From: an uncultured Lachnospiraceae bacterium
GTDB taxonomy: Bacteria > Bacillota > Clostridia > Lachnospirales > Lachnospiraceae
Length of the DNA: 64,000 nucleotides
NCBI GenBank assembly: GCA_947631955.1
Contig: CANRNJ010000007.1
Span: forward strand, 114,143 to 178,142
Direction of reading: 5' to 3'
Shown: positions 43,602-52,740 of the stretch, in pieces
How positions within the stretch are numbered: the stretch's first letter is position 1
How the letters are laid out: each line of letters starts with the position of its first letter
Position numbers and translations under genes: made by a program
Notes under the pieces: generated by a model
Told to the model about the DNA's origin: nothing
Database searches by the model: none
Seen by the model: the letters and a program-made list of their open reading frames with translations, nothing else

Positions 43602-44113
43602 ATTTCCTCTCCTTGTCCGGAATTTTTCACCTGCTGCGTCGTCTGCAACGCGAAACGTTCTATCATATGCTGTGTGTGGTCCGAAACAGCGGCTATCTCC
43701 ACATGAAAGGCCTCCGTTCTGCCGTCTTCGTATTTTGCTTCCACATAGACCTGCGGTCCTTCCATCTTTCCTTTCAGCGTGTAGCCTTCCGTTACTGCGA
43801 TCTCGATGTTGTCGCTCTCTTCATAGCTCATGTGCCTGACCTCCGTCGGCTGCACAGCCTTACTTTGCGGCGCCGCGCTCACCCGCACGCCCGCCCTGCT
43901 CCCAAGCATACCGGCTGCCGGCGTTTCGCCGCTTTTTTGCATACCGTTTTCCTTCAAAGCCTTGCGCCCGGTCTTTTCCTCCGTCATGTCCTGCTGCCTG
44001 TGCGATTCCATATTTTGTATCAATCTGTCCTGAAATCTGTCGGACTGTACGCTGTGGCGCTTGTTCGGATACTCCTGTATGCCCTTTTTCCCTTTGATCT
44101 CCTGTACGCTCAT
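43598..44113 (-). CDS. Hypothetical protein (171 residues) in the sigma-factor operon
   Basis: Begins five bases after the sigma factor stop. The first ~95 residues are charged and disordered-looking (RLIQNMESHRQQDMTEEKTGRK); the remainder (YTLKGKMEGPQVYVEAKYEDGRTEAFHVE) is a likely beta-rich domain. There is no membrane segment, so it is not a typical membrane anti-sigma factor, though its position fits a sigma regulator. Family not recognised. Confidence 0.7.
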   Translation of the reverse strand: MSVQEIKGKKGIQEYPNKRHSVQSDRFQDRLIQNMESHRQQDMTEEKTGRKALKENGMQKSGETPAAGMLGSRAGVRVSAAPQSKAVQPTEVRHMSYEESDNIEIAVTEGYTLKGKMEGPQVYVEAKYEDGRTEAFHVEIAAVSDHTQHMIERFALQTTQQVKNSGQGEEI

Positions 44114-44118
44114 AAACT

Positions 44119-44622
44119 CTACGGCCTCCTTTCCGTAAGAATCTTCTTTACCTCTTCCCTCCCGCGCCTCAGTCTTGTCTTGATGGTTCCTTCCTTCTCG
44201 TTCAAGACCCCCGCGATCTCCTGTATGGAGTAGTCTTCATAATAGAAAAGATAGATCGGGTTGCGATAGTGCACCGGCAGCTTAAGCACCGCTTCCAGCG
44301 TCCGGTCGTCTTTTATCTGGTAGGGCAGATAGACATTTCTTGTTTCCGCCGCCGCTTCCTCGAACGCCACCGTCCTGCGCCGCCATCCGCTTTTCAAGAT
44401 GTCCGTGCAGATATGAATGGTGGTCCGTATCAGCCATGCCCGTTCATGCTCTTTGTTCTGAATCGGCTTTTCGTCCTTCATATAGCGCAGAAAGGCCTCC
44501 TGCACCGCATCCTCGGCGTCCGCTCGGTTCTTCAGATTGGAAAAGGCGATCCGGTACAACATCGTCTGGTATTCGTCCGCCAGATCACCCCACCGTTTCT
44601 CCCGTTCAAACTTGTGCTCCAT
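44119..44622 (-). CDS. ECF-type RNA polymerase sigma factor
   Basis: 167 residues. Region 2 shows YQTMLYRIAFSNLKNRADAEDAVQEAFLRYM and region 4 LPVHYRNPIYLFYYEDYSIQEIAGVL followed by GTIKTRLRRGREEVKK, both complete. It should direct RNA polymerase to a stress or surface regulon. The two following genes are unknown and might control it. A long inverted repeat (44651-44692) lies upstream. Confidence 0.92.
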   Translation of the reverse strand: MEHKFEREKRWGDLADEYQTMLYRIAFSNLKNRADAEDAVQEAFLRYMKDEKPIQNKEHERAWLIRTTIHICTDILKSGWRRRTVAFEEAAAETRNVYLPYQIKDDRTLEAVLKLPVHYRNPIYLFYYEDYSIQEIAGVLNEKEGTIKTRLRRGREEVKKILTERRP

Positions 44623-44650
44623 CCCGGTCTAATCCCTTGCTTTATCACAT

Positions 44651-44692
44651 AATAATGCCGTTTCTGTATATAACACGAATCAGAAGCGGCAA
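44651..44692. repeat. Inverted repeat upstream of the ECF sigma gene
   Basis: TGCCGTTTCTG and CAGAAGCGGCA (one mismatch) are separated by about 17 bases. It is not followed by a T-run, so it may be an operator rather than a terminator. Confidence 0.45.
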
Positions 44693-44801
44693 AAGTTTCA
44701 TTTTTCGGACAATTTTTTAAAAATATATCTTCCGGAGCAGTCCTGCGCCGGTCCGCTCCGGCGCCGGCCCGATCCGTTCGACGCAGGCGGCCTTTCTCCG
44801 A

Positions 44802-45500
44802 TCAAGCATAATCCCGCCTGCTGCATACCGCGGAAGCTATGAAGACAGCGATCACGGTAAATACCGCCGCAATCAAGAGCGCCCCGGCCGCACCCACGGA
44901 CGGATGTTTCCCCAGCCAGACGACCGCATCCATGATCCACGCATACTGTATCCCTTCCTCCTCAATGACCGACAGAAGGCTCGTGGCGGCAAAATAGGCG
45001 GCCATCGGCAGGATCAGACGCAGCAGATTTAAAAGATACGCGCTGTTGATCCCGCTTCCCGTCAGATAACAGAGCAGATACTGCATATCTGTCAGCACTA
45101 TCGTAACGCTCACCGCAAGAAACAGTATTAAAAACGTCTGGCTTACGCTCATGTCCGCTACGCCTGACACAAGTGTCACAATCGTATAGCATACGCCCAA
45201 GACTCCTATTTCCACGATGCCGTACAGGAACCTGCCGCTTACACGCTGCAGGGTGCTGCCCGGCAGCAACAGCGTAAACATCGACCGCACCGACATATTT
45301 TTGCCTGTACACTCGGCAAAAGCAGCTGAGGTGATCACACAGGCAAAAAACATCATATAGATCAGCCCCATCAGATAAGAATATACATTGCTCAGTCTGC
45401 TTCCCGCAAAAAGTCCTACGCCCAGCGCCAGCACCGAGCAGAGCAGGTCCATCTTTCTACCCTTGATAAAATCCAGTTTCATATATTTCAACGCTCTCAT
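44802..45500 (-). CDS. ABC transporter permease
   Basis: 232 residues from ATG 45498-45500 (AAAGGAG upstream). About six hydrophobic segments, with MDLLCSVLALGVGLFAG at the N-terminus and repeated Leu/Val-rich helices; soluble domains are absent. It follows an ATP-binding subunit and a YtrA-type regulator, so it is the membrane half of a small exporter of the YtrBC/BcrA type. Substrate unknown; peptide antibiotics or lipid II-like stress is common for such operons. Confidence 0.8.
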   Translation of the reverse strand: MRALKYMKLDFIKGRKMDLLCSVLALGVGLFAGSRLSNVYSYLMGLIYMMFFACVITSAAFAECTGKNMSVRSMFTLLLPGSTLQRVSGRFLYGIVEIGVLGVCYTIVTLVSGVADMSVSQTFLILFLAVSVTIVLTDMQYLLCYLTGSGINSAYLLNLLRLILPMAAYFAATSLLSVIEEEGIQYAWIMDAVVWLGKHPSVGAAGALLIAAVFTVIAVFIASAVCSRRDYA

Positions 45501-45543
45501 ATCGTTCTCCTTTTCCCTTTTTACCGAAGCTGCGTTTATGCTC

Positions 45544-46401
45544 CTAAGCTCTGTTCTTGTTCTTAATAAAATGAATGACGATCTGGTCAATATCCGGCTT
45601 CTCGCACACAACGCCGCGGGGCAGCATATCCGCCCGGTCGCTGGGCGCCACCGCCTCGAAACCGTATGCATGTTCCTCGATACCGATCAGCTGCTCCCGC
45701 AGCGTATCATCCAGAAGCGCCAGTTCGCCTTTTACCAGCAGATAATTTTCCAACAGTTCATCCTTGGCGTCGTACATCACCGTCCTGCCGTCGTCGATAA
45801 AATAAATATAGTCCGCGATCTGCTCCAGATCGCGCAGGATATGGGTGGAAAAAAGGATGCTGTGCTCCCCGTCCGCGATGTATTCCTGCAAAAGGCCGAG
45901 CACCTCCTGCCGCGCCACCGGGTCCAGACCGTTGGTCGCTTCGTCTAAGATCAGCAGTTTCGTCTGTCTGGCAAACACCGCGGCGAACATCAGCTTGACG
46001 CTCATTCCCTGTGAAAAGGCGCTGACCCTCTTTTTCTCCGGCAGCCCGAATCGTCCGGCCAGTTCATTAAACCGCGGGATATCAAAATCCGGATAAAAGC
46101 TGCGCATAACGATCCGGATCTCCTTCAGCGTAAAATCCGACGGAAACTGGAATCCCTCGCCGATATAACCTATATTTTCCAGATAACGGACCGGATCGTC
46201 CTCATACCGCAGGCCGTCCACCCGCACTTCGCCTTCCGCCGCCTTGTATACATGAGTGATCAGGTTGAGCGTGGTCGTCTTGCCCGATCCGTTCTGCCCT
46301 ACATATCCCATGATATAGCCTTTGGGCAGGGTAAACGATATATCCTCCAGACGGAAATCCTTATACTTCTTGCCCAGATTTTTTACCTCTAACAGTTCCA
46401 T
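45544..46401 (-). CDS. ABC transporter ATP-binding protein
   Basis: 285 residues with Walker A GQNGSGKTTT, Q-loop YIGEGFQFPSDF, signature FSQGMSVK (variant of LSGGQ), Walker B LLILDEATNGLDP and switch FSTHIL. It energises the permease at 44802. The C-terminal 70 residues are the extra domain found in exporters with antibiotic-resistance roles. In an operon with the GntR gene 33 bases upstream. Confidence 0.92.
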   Translation of the reverse strand: MELLEVKNLGKKYKDFRLEDISFTLPKGYIMGYVGQNGSGKTTTLNLITHVYKAAEGEVRVDGLRYEDDPVRYLENIGYIGEGFQFPSDFTLKEIRIVMRSFYPDFDIPRFNELAGRFGLPEKKRVSAFSQGMSVKLMFAAVFARQTKLLILDEATNGLDPVARQEVLGLLQEYIADGEHSILFSTHILRDLEQIADYIYFIDDGRTVMYDAKDELLENYLLVKGELALLDDTLREQLIGIEEHAYGFEAVAPSDRADMLPRGVVCEKPDIDQIVIHFIKNKNRA

Positions 46402-46434
46402 AACTTCCTCCGTTCCGAAGTCCCTTGCTTCTGT

Positions 46435-46815
46435 TTATTTTCGTTCCGCATGGAGCAGCTTCTCAAACATCCCGGTCAGTTCCGCATCCGTGATCCCCAC
46501 CATCCGCGCCGTGCTGACGGCCGTAGCAAGTCCCTCTTCCACACGGGCGAGATACTGCCCGCGCACGATGCCGCTGTCCTTGGAGAGCACCACGCTTCCC
46601 TTGCCCTGCATAGTGGCGATAAACCCTTCCGCTTCCAGATCGCTGTAAGCCCTTGTGGTGGTGATCACGCTGACCCCCACTTCCTTCGCCAGCTGTCTGA
46701 TGGATGGCAGCGTGCTTCCCTCCGGGATCTGCCCGTTTAATATCTGCTCCTTAAGCTGCTCCTTGATCTGCGCATAGATCGGCAGTTCAGATTGATTGGA
46801 TATAATGATCTTCAT
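46435..46815 (-). CDS. GntR-family regulator of the YtrA type
   Basis: 126 residues, short as expected for YtrA. The winged helix shows PIYAQIKEQLKEQILNGQIPEG, LPSIRQLAKEVGVSVITTTRAY and AEGFIATMQGKGSVV; the C-terminal dimerisation helix is short. It probably represses its own ABC operon by binding the 31-bp palindrome at 46869-46899 and releases on envelope stress. Confidence 0.9.
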   Translation of the reverse strand: MKIIISNQSELPIYAQIKEQLKEQILNGQIPEGSTLPSIRQLAKEVGVSVITTTRAYSDLEAEGFIATMQGKGSVVLSKDSGIVRGQYLARVEEGLATAVSTARMVGITDAELTGMFEKLLHAERK

Positions 46816-46868
46816 CGGTCAACCTCCTCACGGCTCCTGTCGTCACAGCGGCCGCGATCATAAGTATA

Positions 46869-46899
46869 TATACTGTATATAATAATTATATACAGTATA
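46869..46899. promoter_or_regulatory. 31-bp perfect palindrome, likely GntR/YtrA operator
   Basis: Two 15-base arms beginning TATACTGTATATAAT around one central base lie 53 bases upstream of the GntR start and contain several TATA-like boxes. Perfect symmetry and position argue for the operator of the regulator gene. Confidence 0.7.
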
Positions 46900-46976
46900 G
46901 TCAGTTTGTCAATAGGGAAAACTTAATTTTTGAAAACAGGTGTCTGGTATTGAAACGCAGCAGGAAATGAAGCAGA

Positions 46977-47013
46977 CAAAAAAAGATGCGAACACTCCAA
47001 AGAGGGCTCGCAT
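46977..47013 (-). terminator. Intrinsic terminator of tRNA-Arg
   Basis: GATGCGA and TCGCATC arms followed by a run of seven T on the minus strand, directly 3' of the tRNA gene. Confidence 0.75.
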
Positions 47014-47026
47014 CCGGCTGTGAAAG

Positions 47027-47100
47027 CGTGCGTTAGAGGATTCGAACCCCCGGCCTTTTGGTCCGTAGCCAAACGCTCTATCCAGCTGAGCTAAACGCAC
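47027..47100 (-). tRNA. tRNA-Arg (anticodon ACG)
   Basis: Minus strand: GTGCGTT acceptor, loop CTACGGA with ACG, T-arm GGTTCGAATCC, discriminator G. Confidence 0.94.
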
Positions 47101-47251
47101 ATGTTATGAAATTCACAACAAAAGTTATTATATAGACATTCTGCATAATTGTCAAGAGTCTGCGCGTTCGTTTTTTGCATTGCCTTGTGCGCGGCCGTCT
47201 TTTGCATTGCGCATCCGCTTTTACAACCGCACACATCTTTCTCTGTGTCCG

Positions 47252-48187
47252 TCACAGAATCGTCTGCAGGACGATCATGATTGCAAAGAACACATAATAA
47301 AGTATCATCCCAACGTTGAGAAGCGCGGCTTTGGTCCGTTCTTTCTCCACCGCCGGACCATATCCCTCGTTTATCTTAAACTTGGACAGATTTACCAGGA
47401 TCAGCACAAGCCCGGCTATGCAGATGCCATACACAAGGACTACATAAACCGCGGTAAAAACGATCATGCCGGGCGTTATGTTCTCCGGATCAAAATTCTG
47501 CAGGTACAGCCCGCCGACCACGCTGCCTAAGAAATTGACCATCATGTGCAGCCCTATGGTGTATAAGATGTTCCCTGTATTTACATAGATAAATGCGAAG
47601 AAACATCCTATGAAAAAGGCGTAGAAAAACTGATTGAAATTGCCGTGGAACAAGCCGAACAACAGACCGGAGAGCAGGATCGCCCTCTTGTACCCATACC
47701 GCGCCACCCGGTCGCAAAGGAACTTTCTGAACAGCAATTCCTCAAATATCGGCGCAAGAAGCACGGTAAAAACTGCTGTGCTCCAAATATTCGTACCGGC
47801 CACGATATCCTGAATGGAGTTTGCCACCGGCTCGCCTTTGAGAAAGCCGATCCCGTATGTGACGATCAGACCTATGATATTGCCCGCCATCAGAAACGCA
47901 TAGGACATCAGGAACGCTATAAAAAAGTGTCCGATCTTCATCTTGCGCTTTCCGACCGCCGCCGCGCCGTTCTCCTCTTTCATGATCAGAAAAGAAACCG
48001 GGTAGCCCAGAACAAACATCGGGATCATGGACACCGCAAGCGCAGCGTTCATGTCGTTTTCCCATTTCACGCCGAAATAAGACAACAGGATCGGAACAAC
48101 GATCTGGACGGCGTTGATAACGACCGCACACGCCAGCATCCTGAAACCCAGTCCCGAATATTTTTTCTGAAATTCTTTTGTATCCAT
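47252..48187 (-). CDS. CPBP-family intramembrane metalloprotease
   Basis: 311 residues and about eight membrane segments. The conserved motifs are EELLFRKFL (EExxxR), FGLFHGNFNQFFYAF (FxxxH) and GLHMMVNFLG (HxxxN/B), all intact, as in Abi/CAAX protease-like enzymes. Such proteins process peptides or lipoproteins in the membrane or give bacteriocin immunity; the role here is unknown. Confidence 0.9.
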   Translation of the reverse strand: MDTKEFQKKYSGLGFRMLACAVVINAVQIVVPILLSYFGVKWENDMNAALAVSMIPMFVLGYPVSFLIMKEENGAAAVGKRKMKIGHFFIAFLMSYAFLMAGNIIGLIVTYGIGFLKGEPVANSIQDIVAGTNIWSTAVFTVLLAPIFEELLFRKFLCDRVARYGYKRAILLSGLLFGLFHGNFNQFFYAFFIGCFFAFIYVNTGNILYTIGLHMMVNFLGSVVGGLYLQNFDPENITPGMIVFTAVYVVLVYGICIAGLVLILVNLSKFKINEGYGPAVEKERTKAALLNVGMILYYVFFAIMIVLQTIL

Positions 48188-48222
48188 TCAAACACCTCCC
48201 GCAAAAAAACAGCCGCCGCATC

Positions 48223-48711
48223 TTATGCCTTCTGTACCCATTCCAGATCTCTGGCCGGAACCACCGTATATTCATCCGCGCCCTCGCCCACACGCAGGTA
48301 TACGTTCCGTATCCCCGCCTGTATGATCGTTCTGGCGCATACAGGACACGGCTTGGCGCTGTGGATCGAATTGTCCTCCGGATTGATGCTCACCAGATAC
48401 AGATCCGCATCGATCGTCTGCTGTCTGGAACAGTTTAAAAGCGCGTTCGCCTCCGCATGAATCGCCCGGCAGATCCCATAGCCCTCTCCCTGATGCATAT
48501 TGAGCGCCATCCGCGGACATGTCCCCAGATCGCAGCAGTTCTCGAATCCCCGCGGAGAACCGTTATATCCGGTGGAGATCACCACGTCGTCCTTCACTAT
48601 GACGGCGCCGTATTTTCTCTTGATGCAGGTGCTCCGGTACGCAAATGTTTCCGCACAGTTCAGGTAGGTATCTGTTTTTGATATCCTTTCTCCGTTTTTC
48701 GGCTTAACCAT
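48223..48711 (-). CDS. dCMP deaminase/ComEB-like cytidine deaminase
   Basis: 162 residues. The zinc motif HAEANALL supplies His and catalytic Glu, and PCPVCARTI supplies the two Cys ligands; a CGAVIVKDD-type substrate strand reads YGAVIVKDDVVISTGYNG. The extra CCDLG/CPRM loop is typical of ComEB/dCMP deaminases. It would convert dCMP to dUMP for thymidylate synthesis. Stand-alone gene. Confidence 0.9.
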   Translation of the reverse strand: MVKPKNGERISKTDTYLNCAETFAYRSTCIKRKYGAVIVKDDVVISTGYNGSPRGFENCCDLGTCPRMALNMHQGEGYGICRAIHAEANALLNCSRQQTIDADLYLVSINPEDNSIHSAKPCPVCARTIIQAGIRNVYLRVGEGADEYTVVPARDLEWVQKA

Positions 48712-48753
48712 AACGCTCCTCCCGCTTATTCTTACTTTTATTGTACCATATTC

Positions 48754-50361
48754 TCAGGGTGTCAGTGCTGTCGATCCTTCATTCTGCAGCACGACGCCGT
48801 CAAGACCATAAAAACGCGCAACGCCTCTGTTTGTCCAGTCGTCCGCATTTTCCGTGATATCAGAGAAAAACAGCAGTTCCGGTTTCTGTTCCAAAGGCGG
48901 CACTTCGATCTGCGCTCCCGCGCTTTCTTTGTACAGGACCGCACGCGCGTCCAAAGCCTCGCCGTACGCTTCTGCGCTGCCGTTGATACAGTCCACCGCC
49001 GCGCTGCCAAAAACAAATCTCCGAGGCGACGGTATCAGAGTCAGTATAATGCCAAACGCAAGAAAAAGCAGACATCCTGTGAGGCAGAGGCTCTCCGCCG
49101 CGCCATATCCGCTGCGGCCGCCTGTCTTACTCTCCGCCGCATCGTTTCCGCAGTACCCCCCCCCAGTCCTTTCAGCCGATGCGCCGTCATATCTTTTTCT
49201 CGCCCATCCGGCCACATACACCGTACACAGGACCGCCGTCAAAATAAACATGCCGTACACCGTGCCCTGCGCTCTGCCGCTGTCTATATTGCCGACCGCA
49301 AAAAGAGGCGGCGTCATCATTGCGGATACCAGACAATAACCGAATAATACCACAAGAAACGGAGCCGGAAAACGAAACGCCGTCCTGCCGACGCCACGCC
49401 ATACCAATGCCGCCGTCATTACCAGGACCACCGCCACCGGCCATGTCAGCCATTCATTAAAGACCAGGTCCAGACAATAATAAAAAGAGATCAGGACCGC
49501 TTTGACCGGATTCATGCCCGATGTCGAAGCGGCACGCACATAATTTCCCGGCGCCGCAATGCCGAGCACAAAGCCCGCATAAAATACAAGGATCGGGATC
49601 AGCAGGCCCATTGTCCGCCCCTTTTCCTTCCGGCCAATGACATACAGCGCCAATACGGCCATCAAAACGGCGGCGTTTAACGCTGTCATTTGATTTGCGC
49701 CGCCAACCATAAAGCCAAGAACGGACGCGGCGGCAATCCGGCCGCGGTACCATCTGCCTCCGCCGTTCAGCAAGGACAGCATAACGCTGTAAAACAGCAG
49801 AGAAACGCCAAACATAAACGTATAATTGACAGCGCCGCTGTACCAGTAAAAAAGTTCCACCCCGCCCGGCGTACACTGAACCATCAGAAATAACGCCAAC
49901 GCCGATGCACTCATGCTTGTCCATTTATCCATATCCAATATTTTGACCATGATCTTATGAAACAGGCAGAATACGGAAACTGTGATCATAATAAGGATCA
50001 TCCATGTCGTGATCCCGTAAAAATTTTCCCCGAATATCTGCGGCGGCAGCGCCGAAAAAAAGGCGGACGTATAGCATCCTCTCCATGTGTGCCATTCCAT
50101 GGCCGCCCTGCTGACCGCGGTGCACAGCAGCTTCCATGCGGAGTGGCTGTCTGTCCACACATGGTAACACATTTCCCCATTCGTATAATCATCCGCGCTT
50201 GCATGATTGTACCGGGCCAGTATCAGAAGCGGGACCAGACTGATAAAATAAGCCGCCGTCAGACCGACAGCAACTGTGCGCGGCGTACAGATCCGCTGTA
50301 TAAATGACTGGATTTTCTCAGCAGCCGCCTGTCCGTTCTGCTTTTTTTCTTTTATGCTCAT
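48754..50361 (-). CDS. DUF6056-type polytopic membrane protein with a G9 run
   Basis: 535 residues, about 11 membrane segments and an extracellular-looking loop with SADDYTNGEM and WRGCYTSAFF, as in DUF6056 proteins that resemble membrane glycosyltransferases. Residues about 395-425 form a soluble Gly-rich loop in which nine G (C at 49156-49164) encode Gly-Gly-Gly in frame. Slippage there would remove the last membrane segment and C-terminal 130 residues. A surface glycan role is inferred. Confidence 0.75.
   Translation of the reverse strand: MSIKEKKQNGQAAAEKIQSFIQRICTPRTVAVGLTAAYFISLVPLLILARYNHASADDYTNGEMCYHVWTDSHSAWKLLCTAVSRAAMEWHTWRGCYTSAFFSALPPQIFGENFYGITTWMILIMITVSVFCLFHKIMVKILDMDKWTSMSASALALFLMVQCTPGGVELFYWYSGAVNYTFMFGVSLLFYSVMLSLLNGGGRWYRGRIAAASVLGFMVGGANQMTALNAAVLMAVLALYVIGRKEKGRTMGLLIPILVFYAGFVLGIAAPGNYVRAASTSGMNPVKAVLISFYYCLDLVFNEWLTWPVAVVLVMTAALVWRGVGRTAFRFPAPFLVVLFGYCLVSAMMTPPLFAVGNIDSGRAQGTVYGMFILTAVLCTVYVAGWARKRYDGASAERTGGGYCGNDAAESKTGGRSGYGAAESLCLTGCLLFLAFGIILTLIPSPRRFVFGSAAVDCINGSAEAYGEALDARAVLYKESAGAQIEVPPLEQKPELLFFSDITENADDWTNRGVARFYGLDGVVLQNEGSTALTP
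49156..49164 (-). repeat. G9 homopolymer inside the DUF6056 gene
   Basis: Nine C on the plus strand, in frame, in a loop between the last two hydrophobic regions. Confidence 0.9.
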
Positions 50362-50481
50362 ATCAAGTCTATCCTTTCAACCGCCAACAACATGAAGGGG
50401 TGCCGTGCTCCACGCATGAATCTGCGCTTATTATACCACAATTATTCCCAGAAAAAAATAAACAAGTTAAGTCGTCACACA

Positions 50482-50505
50482 TATCTGTCAAAACTATGCT
50501 ATAAT
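50482..50505 (+). promoter_or_regulatory. Extended -10 promoter for ktrB-ktrA
   Basis: TATAAT at 50500-50505 is preceded by TGC, an extended -10; the -35 region is weak. Located about 100 bases before the transporter start codon. Confidence 0.55.
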
Positions 50506-50611
50506 AGATACCGGTCATACGGCCTGCACCCTTAAGTCCACCGGCGGCGGACGGCCGATGCAGGAAGACCGCCTTCACGAACGTGCATTAACAGATGCAG
50601 GGGATATCATT

Positions 50612-51973
50612 ATGAAAAAAGGATTTCATCAGGGTTTATCCACAACGCGGACGATCATGCTCAGTTTTCTTCTCGCCATTTTGGTTGGAAGTCTGCTTCT
50701 TGTACTGCCCGTCAGTTCTTCGGACGGACAGCCGGTTCCCTATATCGACGCGCTGTTCACGGCCACAACCGCCATATGCGTAACGGGTCTGGTAACGGTG
50801 CCCACTTTTTCCACATGGAGTTTCTTCGGACAGGCAGTCATACTGGTCTTAATGCAGATCGGAGGACTGGGCGTGATCACGGTCCTGTCCGCCCTGCTGA
50901 TCGGCCTGCACCGCAGGATAGGCATCGGCGACCGGATGCTGATACAGGACTCTTTCAACCTCAATACCCTGTCGGGGATCGTAAAATTTACCCGCAAAGT
51001 CCTGTTGGGCACTTTGGTGGTGGAAGGGACCGGCGCGCTGTTATACATGACGGTATGGATACCCGATCACGGCGTCCGGGGGATCTGGATCTCCGTATTC
51101 AACGCGGTATCGTCATTCTGCAACGCCGGAATGGACATCCTGTCCGAAGACAGCCTGTGCGCTTACGTCACAAACCCCGTTATCAATCTGGTGACATGCG
51201 CCCTGATCATCCTAGGCGGTATCGGCTATATTGTCTGGTGGGACGTGGTCAGAGTGGTGAAGGCAGGCAGACGTTTCGGCGCCCATGTTTTCCGCAGCCT
51301 GACGCTTCACAGCAAGATAGCGCTCTCGGTCACGGGTCTGTTGATCTTTACGGGGACCGTATCTTTCCTTTTGTTGGAATACCATAATCCGCTGACTCTG
51401 CAGCCGCTTTCTCTGCCTGACAAGATCATGGCAGCATTTTTCCAGTCAGTCACTACCAGAACCGCCGGTTTTGCAACGATACCTCAGCAGGATCTGACCA
51501 ACGCATCCGCTTTCGTTTCCCTGCTTTTGATGTTTATCGGCGGATCGCCCGTAGGAACGGCGGGCGGCGTCAAGACCGTCACCGTCGCCGTACTGCTTGT
51601 TTCCGCATTTGCCGCTGTAAGGAGTCAGTCCGACGGAGCGTTTTTTCACCGGACGATCCCAAAACATGCCGTCAGCAAAGCTGTGGCGGTGGTATGCATG
51701 GCTTTTATCATCATGTTTACATCCACCTTGCTGCTGTCCGTCTGCACCGACGCCGACGCACTCGACATCGTATACGAAGCGGTCAGCGCCGCCGCGACCG
51801 TAGGTCTGACAAGAAACCTGACGCCCTCGTTAAACATATGGGGAAAACTGATCATCATCGTTACCATGTATCTGGGCAGGGTCGGTCCGCTCTCACTCGT
51901 GATCGCATTTCATACCAAGAAACAAAAAACCAGCATCATCAAAAACCCGACGGAAGAGGTCAGCGTCGGCTGA
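50612..51973 (+). CDS. ktrB: Potassium uptake channel subunit, TrkH/KtrB family
   Basis: 453 residues from ATG 50612 (AGGGG upstream). The four selectivity-filter loops with their key Gly are visible: TAICVTGLV, SSFCNAGMD, TTRTAGFAT and AATVGLTRN. The family forms dimers driven by Na+ or H+ gradients and gated by an RCK ring. The RCK gene follows 22 bases downstream, so a Ktr-type system is likely. Confidence 0.93.
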   Translation: MKKGFHQGLSTTRTIMLSFLLAILVGSLLLVLPVSSSDGQPVPYIDALFTATTAICVTGLVTVPTFSTWSFFGQAVILVLMQIGGLGVITVLSALLIGLHRRIGIGDRMLIQDSFNLNTLSGIVKFTRKVLLGTLVVEGTGALLYMTVWIPDHGVRGIWISVFNAVSSFCNAGMDILSEDSLCAYVTNPVINLVTCALIILGGIGYIVWWDVVRVVKAGRRFGAHVFRSLTLHSKIALSVTGLLIFTGTVSFLLLEYHNPLTLQPLSLPDKIMAAFFQSVTTRTAGFATIPQQDLTNASAFVSLLLMFIGGSPVGTAGGVKTVTVAVLLVSAFAAVRSQSDGAFFHRTIPKHAVSKAVAVVCMAFIIMFTSTLLLSVCTDADALDIVYEAVSAAATVGLTRNLTPSLNIWGKLIIIVTMYLGRVGPLSLVIAFHTKKQKTSIIKNPTEEVSVG

Positions 51974-51995
51974 CACATAATGGAGGAAGAAAAAA

Positions 51996-52646
51996 ATGGG
52001 AGTCAACAGATCATATGCAGTATTCGGTCTTGGCAGATACGGCCGTGCCGTTGCCAAAGAACTGGTAAGAAACGGAGCGGAAGTTCTGGCCGTCGATATC
52101 GACGAAGAACTGGTCAATAATGCGATCGCCGACATTCCTTACTGCAAATGCGCAGATGTCACGGACGCGGAAGTCCTAAGACGCCTTGGCATCGCCAACA
52201 TAGATGTTGTGATCGTTGCTATGGCAACCAATCTGGAAGCAAGCGTCATGGCCGTCATGCTCTGCAAAGAGATCGGCGTCAAGACCGTGATCGCCAAATG
52301 CTCCAGTGAAATGAACTGCCGGATCCTGAACAAAGTCGGCGCGGACAGGATCGTTTTCCCGGAAAGCGAATCCGGCATCCGCCTTGCCAAAAATCTGTTG
52401 AGTTCCGGTTTTGTTGATATCATGGATCTGTCAACGGATGTGTCTATGATCGAACTGGATATCAGGCAGGAATGGATCGGCAAAGATCTCATTGAATTAA
52501 ATCTCCGGCAGAGATTCGGCGTCAATATCGTTGCCGTTATCCAAAACGGAGAAGTCAACACCAATATCGATCCCGCAAAACCTCTGGAAGCTTCCATGCG
52601 GCTGATCGTCATAGCCAATCCTGCAAAGCTGAAAAAACTGAAATGA
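51996..52646 (+). CDS. ktrA: Potassium uptake RCK regulator, KtrA/TrkA family
   Basis: 216 residues, single RCK unit as in KtrA. The RCK_N domain begins YAVFGLGRYGRAVAKEL with the GxGxxG motif and acidic VDIDEEL for adenine nucleotide, and the RCK_C domain follows (MIELDIRQEWIGKDLIELN). It forms the cytosolic gating ring of the preceding channel. Ribosome binding site GGAGG. Confidence 0.94.
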   Translation: MGVNRSYAVFGLGRYGRAVAKELVRNGAEVLAVDIDEELVNNAIADIPYCKCADVTDAEVLRRLGIANIDVVIVAMATNLEASVMAVMLCKEIGVKTVIAKCSSEMNCRILNKVGADRIVFPESESGIRLAKNLLSSGFVDIMDLSTDVSMIELDIRQEWIGKDLIELNLRQRFGVNIVAVIQNGEVNTNIDPAKPLEASMRLIVIANPAKLKKLK

Positions 52647-52676
52647 TTGTTTACGCGTCGTAAAAATTTTTCTATC

Positions 52677-52705
52677 TTTACATTCTATCTTTATTTTTAT
52701 ATAAT
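52677..52705 (+). promoter_or_regulatory. Promoter of the AbiE pair
   Basis: TTTACA (52677-52682), 17-base spacer, TATAAT (52700-52705), 36 bases before the antitoxin start codon. Confidence 0.7.
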
Positions 52706-52740
52706 TAACGCATAATAGTTTTGTGCAGGGAGATGGTAGA

